Below are positions 56,347 through 64,000 of a DNA stretch of 64,000 nt, piece by piece. Each line of letters begins with the position of its first letter. Within the stretch, counting starts at the first letter, position 1. The position numbers and the translations under genes are program-made. The stretch is from an uncultured Methanobrevibacter sp. (lineage in GTDB: Archaea > Methanobacteriota > Methanobacteria > Methanobacteriales > Methanobacteriaceae). The notes below the pieces were generated by a model. That model did not search any database and was not told where the DNA came from. It saw nothing but the letters and a program-made list of their open reading frames with translations. The DNA lies in assembly GCF_902784195.1 (NCBI RefSeq), contig NZ_CACZTX010000008.1, positions 41,335 to 105,334 of the forward strand. The letters are read 5' to 3'.

Positions 56347-57207
56347 ATTAAAGTTTATTACGAATGTGGAGCATGCTTTTTAAGACAAGCAAAGGAAGCT
56401 ATTGACTTATCTACAGATGATGAGGAATTAAAGTTCAAATTGATTCAGGATGTCTTATCTTATCTTGGAGAAAACTTCTCAAAGGAATTGTCTTCAAATG
56501 CCACTGGAACAAGGATACATCAATACATTAAAAAGGAAACTGGATGTTATGACCCTTATTATAATCAAAAGAAGGAAGGGAATGAAATTGCAATGTCCTT
56601 AGTGCCTAAAGTTAGGGAAATTTTAAAGGAAGACAATAGCTTGGAAACCTATGTTAAAGTAGCTATTGTAGGGAATATTCTTGATTTTGGCACATTTGGT
56701 TTGGATACAGAATTCGAATCAATGATATCTGAAGGATTAAAGAAGGAATTGGTCATAAACAAGATAGATGAGTTTGAAGAGGCTTTAAAAAAGTATGATA
56801 ATGTTCTTTATTTAGTTGATAATACTGGTGAAATTGTCTTTGATAAGTTTCTTCTTGAAAAAATAAAGGAATATGATGTTGACATTACAGTTGCAGTTAA
56901 GGAAAGGCCTATCTTAAACGATGCCTGCATGAAAGAGGCATTGGAAGCAGGTCTTGATGAAGTGGCTACATTAATCACTACAGGCTCTGATTCTGTAGGT
57001 GTTGTGGAATCCATGATTTCAGATGAGTTTAAGGAAATACTCTTGGATTCCCCATTTGTAATTTCTAAAGGAATGGGAAATTTTGAAGGATTGACAGAAA
57101 TGGATCTGGAAGGACAGGATATCTTTGTATTGCTTTGCACAAAATGTTCCTCCATCTCTAAGGAATTAGGTCTTGCTGAAGGTTCCCATATCTTGACTAC
57201 ATTATAA
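56347..57207 (+). CDS. DUF89 family metal-dependent phosphatase-like protein, apparent ATT start
   Basis: 286 residues. DUF89/ARMT1-like proteins act as metal-dependent damage-control phosphatases in metabolism. The N-terminal motif KVYYECGACFLRQAKEA (Cys7-x2-Cys10-x2-Arg13-Gln) and the later LYLVDNTGEIVFDKFLLE and SKGMGNFEGL are diagnostic. The first canonical start (TTG at 56440) would remove the Cys motif. AGGTGAT (56337-56343) lies exactly three bases before ATT at 56347, with no other start in frame, so translation probably begins at ATT. Substrate unknown; the archaeal branch is not characterised in detail. Confidence 0.82.
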   Translation: MKVYYECGACFLRQAKEAIDLSTDDEELKFKLIQDVLSYLGENFSKELSSNATGTRIHQYIKKETGCYDPYYNQKKEGNEIAMSLVPKVREILKEDNSLETYVKVAIVGNILDFGTFGLDTEFESMISEGLKKELVINKIDEFEEALKKYDNVLYLVDNTGEIVFDKFLLEKIKEYDVDITVAVKERPILNDACMKEALEAGLDEVATLITTGSDSVGVVESMISDEFKEILLDSPFVISKGMGNFEGLTEMDLEGQDIFVLLCTKCSSISKELGLAEGSHILTTL

Positions 57208-57278
57208 TTATTAGTTTATGGATTGTAAGATGTTTTCTAAGTCATTTTGGAAATAATTAAGGAAATAGGTGGTTAATT

Positions 57279-58085
57279 ATGAAATTTGGATTTATAGGAT
57301 TTGGTGAAGTGTCATACACCTTATCAAAAATACTCTTATCTTATGGTTTTGAGGTTTTAACTTCCACTGAAGGAAGATCAAAAAAGACAAAGGAATTAGT
57401 TAAATCACTTAATTTGCCTGTTTTGGATAGTTTCGAAGAGGTCGCTCGCCAATCTGATATTTTAATTTCAGCAAACAGTCCTCAAAGCGCATTGGCTATT
57501 GCATTGAAGTATGGCTCATTGACAGATGGAATTTTCCTGGACTTTAACAATATATCTCCAAATACTGCTAAGCAAATTGAAAATTATATTACCGATGAGC
57601 ATTTCATCGATTCAGCTATTATGGGAAGAGTTAGTTCAGAGGAATTGAATCTTTATTTCTCAGGAAGAAAAGCTGAAAGCTTTGTCAAAAGCATGAGAGA
57701 TTTCATTAGCAATAATGAGTCCTCTAGTGATATAAAGGTCAATATAAAGGTTGTCAGTGATGAAATTGGGGATGTTTCCAAATTGAAGATCCTTAGAAGT
57801 TCCTATACAAAAGGCGTTTCAGCACTTCTTGTAGAAACTTTTGAAACTGCAGAAAAATTAGGTCTTAGCGAAGACTTATGGGAAATATTGTCATTGACTG
57901 AAAATAGGGATTTCGAAACTTCTTCAAAATCACGTATCTCATCATCAAATAAAAAAGCTAAGCGTAAATATGAGGAATTGAATGAAGTCTTGGAATTTTT
58001 AGATGATGTTGACAAAAAGAGAAAGTCTAAAATAATGGCTTTAGCTACACGTGAAAAATTCGAAAAACTAAAAAATAGAAAATAA
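57279..58085 (+). CDS. NAD(P)-binding dehydrogenase-like protein with DUF1932
   Basis: 268 residues. A Rossmann domain with GFIGFGEVSYTL at the N-terminus, as in 6-phosphogluconate and 3-hydroxyisobutyrate dehydrogenases, followed by a C-terminal helical DUF1932 domain (SSYTKGVSALLVETFETAEKLG). Substrate unknown. Preceded by the DUF89 gene by 71 bases and possibly co-transcribed. Confidence 0.82.
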   Translation: MKFGFIGFGEVSYTLSKILLSYGFEVLTSTEGRSKKTKELVKSLNLPVLDSFEEVARQSDILISANSPQSALAIALKYGSLTDGIFLDFNNISPNTAKQIENYITDEHFIDSAIMGRVSSEELNLYFSGRKAESFVKSMRDFISNNESSSDIKVNIKVVSDEIGDVSKLKILRSSYTKGVSALLVETFETAEKLGLSEDLWEILSLTENRDFETSSKSRISSSNKKAKRKYEELNEVLEFLDDVDKKRKSKIMALATREKFEKLKNRK

Positions 58086-58112
58086 AATGATTGTTTTTCC
58101 AATCATTTTTTC
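58084..58112. terminator. Bidirectional terminator hairpin
   Basis: AAAATGATTG (58084-58093), loop TTTTTC, CAATCATTTT (58100-58109), then TT. Lies between convergent genes and has A- and T-runs on both sides, so it can serve both. Confidence 0.7.
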
Positions 58113-58157
58113 ATAATATAATAATTAATAATTTAATTATTTTTTGTCATTATTATT

Positions 58158-59456
58158 TTAATAATCATGGATAGTAATTTTTACTCTCCAATCATTTCTT
58201 TTGTTTTTAATTAGTTCTCCACTTACAGGGATGTATCTGGAGTCTAAAATGTATCGTAGATAAGTTACTTCCTTTGAAGGAAGCTTTAAATTGGTTTTTA
58301 TCTTAATCTTCTTTTCCTTTATCTCACAGGATATCTGGTTATCCTTATCAACAAAGATCTTTGTTTCAAGTCCTTCTTGAACTTTTTTTGCTTCGAATTT
58401 AGTAAGGTTCAAGCCTGATTCAAGAGCCATTAATGGGTTTACTTTCAAGTCCTTTCTTGTTCTGAACTTTTCATTAGCTTCCTTTGCAGAAACTCCCTTA
58501 TCCACTTCTTCAGCAACATACCAAGCTCTTTCAATGATCTTATCGACATTCTGCTCTTCAGGAATAACTCCCTTTTCTTCATAATGTCTCATTAGTTTAA
58601 GAACTTCATCTTTTGTAACTTCCTCTTCAATGCAGGAAGCAGCAAGACGAGTCATTACAGGGCCGTAATCTGCTCTTCTAAAGCTGGCCCAAATGGATTC
58701 CTCATCGTCCTTATAGAATCTTCCCTCAACAATCTTATTGATTACCTTACCATTCAAATAAGCGATATTTGTCAAGTTTGATCTGGAATAAGTGTTCATC
58801 TTATGCTTCAACACTTTCATGTTTCTTTTCCCAGGGATTGTACCGTTTTCAATTTCCCTTTCCAATATTTCAATGCTTGTTTTAGGAAGCAATTTTTTTA
58901 TATCATAACTGATAACCAAGTCATTTTTTAGGATTTCCTTTCTAATGAATCTTCCAGAGACCTTTTTAGGCTGTGTGAGCTCTGGAATAAGGTGAAAATC
59001 AATCTTTCTATCAAATCTTTTTGATAGGAATTCATTTATTGCATACCATCTAATCACATTTCTGTTAGGGAAATCTTGAGGCATTCCAAGGAAACTGCCC
59101 TCTTGGATGAATCTTTCAGCATATTTTTTCACTTCATCCAAACTGATGTCTGCAGCGGTGATGTAATCTGTTACACCATCTTCATGCATTTTAGCAAGCC
59201 TGATAGGCACACTGTATGATAAGATCAGTCTATGATGCAGTCCTTCAACTCCAATTACCTTATCTGCACCTAATGCAAGAGCCATTTCCTTTCTTGCTTC
59301 AAAAGGGGTGAAAAAAGGAGCATGATTTGCACTGTAGCCCTTATTCATATAAATAGCCACTTCAATATCCTTCTCATCAGCTATTTCACGAGCTTTTCTA
59401 ATCAATTGTTCATGTCCTTTGTGGACTGGGTCAAAGTCTGCACTAATTGCTATCAT
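58158..59456 (-). CDS. Nucleotidyltransferase related to TmcAL (COG1323-like)
   Basis: 432 residues. The HIGH-superfamily nucleotide-binding motif is ISADFDPVHKGHEQLI at the N-terminus (HKGH). The size and the order of an N-terminal nucleotidylyltransferase domain with a C-terminal helical region resemble TmcAL, the tRNA-Met cytidine acetate ligase of Bacillus. In archaea the function of these relatives is not established. Convergent with the DUF1932 gene. Confidence 0.68.
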   Translation of the reverse strand: MIAISADFDPVHKGHEQLIRKAREIADEKDIEVAIYMNKGYSANHAPFFTPFEARKEMALALGADKVIGVEGLHHRLILSYSVPIRLAKMHEDGVTDYITAADISLDEVKKYAERFIQEGSFLGMPQDFPNRNVIRWYAINEFLSKRFDRKIDFHLIPELTQPKKVSGRFIRKEILKNDLVISYDIKKLLPKTSIEILEREIENGTIPGKRNMKVLKHKMNTYSRSNLTNIAYLNGKVINKIVEGRFYKDDEESIWASFRRADYGPVMTRLAASCIEEEVTKDEVLKLMRHYEEKGVIPEEQNVDKIIERAWYVAEEVDKGVSAKEANEKFRTRKDLKVNPLMALESGLNLTKFEAKKVQEGLETKIFVDKDNQISCEIKEKKIKIKTNLKLPSKEVTYLRYILDSRYIPVSGELIKNKRNDWRVKITIHDY

Positions 59457-59618
59457 AGTATGTTTCCTAAAGTTATTATTATTTAAAAATAGTAATTTAT
59501 TGTTTTAAAAATTTTATTTATTTTATAATTAATTATTTATTTTGATTAATTGTATTATTATGTTTTTTAAAAAATAGTAATAGGAATAAATAATAATCTT
59601 TTATTATTTATTCTACAT

Positions 59619-60110
59619 TTAATAACCATTATCTAATAAGTTCAATACTCCAGTTACTAATAACCAGATTCCTATTAATGAACCGAGAATGAGTGGATTA
59701 TTAATATAGGTTCCAAGAATAATGTATATTACACCTAAAACTATTCCTAATATTCCCATCCAGAATCCGTATTTGTTGTCTCTGTTTCCAACAATGATTA
59801 TTAAACCTATTATGATTAAGAATATTCCTGCTAAATAGATTGTTAAAGCAGTTAAAAATGCAAATATGCTTGGGTTGAATATTAAACCTAAACTAATTAT
59901 TAACATTAATATTCCTAAGATTGTATTAATCAATCCTCTGGTTGTGTTGTATTCTACTTCACTAACACCATTTGCTAATAAGAAGATTGCAAGTAATAAA
60001 ACTGATAATCCAAGGATATCTGATGCTGCAATTACTCCAAGCATTGGGAATGCAATGATAAGAATTCCTAAAATAATTGCAATAATGCTTATTGTAGTTT
60101 GTTTATGCAA
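59619..60110 (-). CDS. DUF308 (HdeD-like) membrane protein 2, TTG start
   Basis: 163 residues, six hydrophobic segments, similar in layout to the protein at 50.4 kb (GILIIAFPMLGVI, LLIIGLIIIV). Start is TTG at 60110, six bases after AAGGAGGT. Function unknown. Confidence 0.74.
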   Translation of the reverse strand: MHKQTTISIIAIILGILIIAFPMLGVIAASDILGLSVLLLAIFLLANGVSEVEYNTTRGLINTILGILMLIISLGLIFNPSIFAFLTALTIYLAGIFLIIIGLIIIVGNRDNKYGFWMGILGIVLGVIYIILGTYINNPLILGSLIGIWLLVTGVLNLLDNGY

Positions 60111-60244
60111 GTTCTTACCTCCTTATTCATTTTAAATATTTTTCTTATTATTTTGATAATCTTAATGCAAATAATTGTAATGCATAATTATTTAATAATT
60201 TATTATTTTTATTATTTATAAATATATTTTCTAATAATGGGGAT

Positions 60245-61333
60245 TTAATATAAAGGCAAATGTTTTATTGGAGTTTTGGATTTGTTCAAGTCAGAGAATT
60301 TTACCTCTGCCATCCATTCCTTCTTGCATTCGCAATCATATTCGATTTGGCTTTGGTCAAAGTTGGAATCTATGATTCTATGCTTCAATTCCTTATTGCA
60401 TTTTTTACAGTTGTAAGGACCTCTTCTTGAACCGAATCCTGAGGTGTCCATCAATGCAGGAATATTCACATTTTGCCTTATGGTGTTGATTACTTCAATA
60501 GTTGACCAAATCCAAGGAGGATTGTATGATCCTCTTCTCCAAAGCCTTTCAATCAATGTTCCTCTGTGAATTGTTGCTGGGCAACATGAAACCCTATCAA
60601 CTCCTAAGTTTTCACAGTAGCTTGCAGTTTCAATTGCCTCATCGATAGCCTCCTGTTCAGAGAGCAATATAGGTTTTACAAATATGTACGCTTTAGATTT
60701 AATGTCATGCTTGGTTTTGTATTCCTTGATAAGAGTTATTGCCTTTTCAAAGGTCTTATTGTTGAATCCCTTATTAATCTTATTTAATCTGGTTTCTTCA
60801 TTTGAAGTTTCCAAACCTATGCTGATTTCAAATAACTTATCTCCTATTATATCAAAGATTTCATCTAAAACCTCTTCCTTAACATATTCTGGTCTGGATT
60901 CTACAACGATTTCGCTGATTTCTTCCATATTTGCAAGCCTTTTTAAAACATAGTCTCTCGCTTCTTTAGGTACTTCTTCCGGATTTAAGAAACTTCCTGA
61001 TGCAAAGAGTTTAATAGCTATTTTATCCCCATTTTCATAATCTTCCTTATAATCCCATTTACTTAATTCCTTTTCAAAGAGTTCAATGATTTTGGAATTT
61101 TCAATTGGCTTAAGGTAACAGTCTGAGATATAACTGCACATAGTGCATCCGCCACTAGGGCCAAGTGCCCATGAACAGCCAGGGGTAGGTAGGATTAAGA
61201 ATATGGTTTTCCCTTTTCCAGAATATAAAAGATCTTCTTGATACCAACTTGCAGAAAGCCTATCCAATTCTTTTGGCTTAGCGTATTCAATTGATTTATC
61301 TCTTATTTCTTTTGTTAATTCTCTAATTTCCAT
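60245..61333 (-). CDS. Archaeosine biosynthesis radical SAM protein RaSEA-like
   Basis: 362 residues. The cluster motif region is TPGCSWALGPSGGCTMCSYISDC and the C-terminus has a CxxC zinc-like pair CKKC with CEC. RaSEA works with ArcS to turn preQ0-lysine in tRNA position 15 into archaeosine. The Elp3-like radical SAM layout and the conserved HRGTLIERLW and SWxLRRG-type segments fit. No other archaeosine gene is adjacent. Confidence 0.85.
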   Translation of the reverse strand: MEIRELTKEIRDKSIEYAKPKELDRLSASWYQEDLLYSGKGKTIFLILPTPGCSWALGPSGGCTMCSYISDCYLKPIENSKIIELFEKELSKWDYKEDYENGDKIAIKLFASGSFLNPEEVPKEARDYVLKRLANMEEISEIVVESRPEYVKEEVLDEIFDIIGDKLFEISIGLETSNEETRLNKINKGFNNKTFEKAITLIKEYKTKHDIKSKAYIFVKPILLSEQEAIDEAIETASYCENLGVDRVSCCPATIHRGTLIERLWRRGSYNPPWIWSTIEVINTIRQNVNIPALMDTSGFGSRRGPYNCKKCNKELKHRIIDSNFDQSQIEYDCECKKEWMAEVKFSDLNKSKTPIKHLPLY

Positions 61334-62765
<1,432 letters not shown>

Positions 62766-63910
62766 GGAAGCTACAATTCCTAATTTTTTAATTTTTTCTT
62801 TTTTTTAGCATCATTAAATTAACAATTGTTATATTTTCTCATCACATTATTGTCATTTTCACTTATACATTATCAGCTATAGTATCATCCCTATAATATT
62901 AATATAATATATTATTTTTTATTACCCCCAAATATTATTCCTAAATTATCTTATGCTTAAAGATCTTTTTTTCAAAAATAGTTTTCAGGGATTTTAATGA
63001 AAAATTCATTCCTTTAAATAAAGATAAGAAAAAATAGTTATATTTATATATTAGTTCTTATTTTTGTAAACTATAAACATATTAGAAATTGTATTATTCT
63101 TGGAAATTTTTAGTTCTAATCTGATAAAAATTTTCCTTTTTTTAGATTTAAAGCAATAAATTATCTTATTTTCTTAAATTAATGTTTATTATTAATTTTT
63201 TTAATTAAATAAATAATTTTTTTAGTTATATTTATTTTTATCAGAAATTTTTCGATTTATTTTATTTTTTTAATAAAATTCATTGTTTATTTTATAAAAA
63301 AAGATATTCTCTCGACTTATTTATCATTTAAAGGATTTTTTAGCTTTTTTATCATTCATTCGGTTTTTTCACATTTTTCACTTTTTCCTAATTTCTTCTT
63401 CTTTTAACTAATTATTTTAAAGATCTGAAATTTTTTTAAAATTTTCTAAATTTTTTCTTTTTATTTTATCCTTAAACTTCAAAATTGTATTAATTTAAGT
63501 CTTATTTTAAAAAATAAAATATATTTATTTGATATATATTTAAAAATTAATTTTTGCAATAGTTTATTTTTATTTTTGTAAGTGTTGTAACTTTCACTAA
63601 TAGTTGTGCCATGTGTTTATGGCGTTGGTCTAAGTATATGTATTTACATTACTATGATGACTGCTTTTCCACATATGGCTAAATTTATGTTTATAAATTT
63701 TATTATCATAAATATTAATCTCGTATTAATGTTTTTATATATTCGTGAGAACCTAAGTTTAACTTAGTGTTTGATGTTGGTTAAATAGATGTGGTGATAT
63801 TTGATTGTTATGTCTGTGATATAATATTTGAATATTTTGTGTAATATCTCGTCTAATTTTTTTAGTGTACTTCTAAGTCTTTATTGTACTTATTTTGTGT
63901 ATTCTGTCAA
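62766..63910. other. 1.1 kb rRNA operon upstream/leader region
   Basis: No gene found. A weak hairpin after mer (AGGAA/TTCCT) and T-tract is followed by extremely AT-rich DNA. The last 350 bases are richer in G and hold GCCAT/ATGGC (63608-63623) and the palindrome CTAAGTTTAACTTAG (63753-63767), consistent with a transcribed pre-16S leader. The 3' half of the processing stem lies outside. A single promoter cannot be picked. Confidence 0.5.
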
Positions 63911-64000
63911 ATCTGTTTGATCCTGGCAGAAGCTACTGCTATTGGGATTCGATTAAGCCATGCAAGTCGAACGAATTTAGATTCGTGGCGTACGGCTCAG
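63911..64000 (+). rRNA. 16S ribosomal RNA, 5' part
   Basis: Begins with ATCTGTTTGATCCTGGCAGA, where TCTG and CAGA pair as helix 1, and continues with the conserved GATTAAGCCATGCAAGTCGA and GGCGTACGGCTCAG. The Methanobacteriales-type opening fits the genus call. The gene runs off the window edge. The exact mature 5' end is estimated. Confidence 0.95.

Noticed and set aside
56440..57207. Taking the TTG at 56440 as the DUF89 start
   Set aside because: It would remove the conserved Cys/Arg motif, and it has no ribosome site, whereas AGGTGAT-N3-ATT lies upstream.
63600..63910. A tRNA gene in the 16S leader
   Set aside because: Short hairpins are present but no cloverleaf with a T-arm GTTCGANNC motif could be found.

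Overview
The window is a piece of a low-GC methanogen chromosome from the Methanobacteriales, almost certainly Methanobrevibacter. The six-subunit-gene pyruvate:ferredoxin oxidoreductase cluster, methylene-H4MPT reductase (mer), archaeal FBP aldolase/phosphatase, RadB, ABCE1/Rli1, Pth2, transcription factor S, an archaeosine enzyme and a Methanobrevibacter-style adhesin-like protein all point there. So does the start of a 16S rRNA gene at the right edge. Intergenic DNA is very AT-rich, promoters are of the BRE + TTTATATA type, and many genes carry the Shine-Dalgarno GGTGAT placed exactly three bases before the start codon. The species cannot be fixed from what is visible. No insertion sequence, prophage or CRISPR array was seen.

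Layout. 0-7.5 kb: alaS, thiI, two membrane proteins (DUF998 and a two-repeat TMEM175-like protein) and FBP aldolase/phosphatase. 7.5-15.9 kb: small zinc-ribbon protein, GNAT, DUF357, archaetidylinositol-phosphate synthase-like enzyme, Sua5, RadB, an aminotransferase, ABCE1 and Pth2. 15.9-19.9 kb: a 1340-residue secreted adhesin-like protein with an embedded papain-like protease. 20-25.6 kb: DUF4013 protein, an MfnE-like kinase with an apparent ATT start, a zinc ribbon protein, EF-1beta, an NADP-type secondary alcohol dehydrogenase and a TctA-like permease. 25.6-28.4 kb: TadA/TadC-type pilus assembly pair. 28.5-37.9 kb: a metal-homeostasis island with a P-type ATPase + DUF6110 operon, feoA-feoB-zinc ribbon, cbiM-cbiN-cbiQ without cbiO, and then a tandem pair of apparent non-coding RNA genes. 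38-42.5 kb: polysaccharide polymerase-like protein, DUF4330 protein, ferredoxin, tRNA-Leu, tRNA-Thr, a membrane protein and TFS. 43-47 kb: porCDABEF. 47-64 kb: fumarase alpha, MNT/HEPN pair, DHPS-like protein, MFS exporter, MoxR/VWA pair, tRNA thiolase NcsA/TtuA and a ubiquitin-like sulfur carrier, DUF89 protein (second apparent ATT start), TmcAL-like protein, RaSEA, mer, a 1.1 kb leader and the 16S rRNA 5' end.

The most interesting structure is in the metal island. Eight near-perfect palindromes of the DtxR/IdeR form (TTAGGTATACCTAA) mark the ATPase promoter, the feo promoter region and two gene-less transcription units at 36.97-37.93 kb. Those two units share the order operator-TATA-operator, a long imperfect hairpin, a conserved pyrimidine-rich core and a terminator with the stem core CATAGC/GCTATG. 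They are separated by an 81-base run of T. They look like tandem paralogous iron-responsive small RNAs, comparable in arrangement to PrrF1/PrrF2 of Pseudomonas, and I know of no description of them in this genus.

Other points that deserve checking: Mer lacks about 14-15 residues that include the conserved GPGVTNP segment; two genes start most plausibly at ATT; the HEPN protein lacks the catalytic arginine; and the genes for EF-1beta and the alcohol dehydrogenase share a 3' element. All calls rest on reading the sequence and on remembered family features; no search was run.
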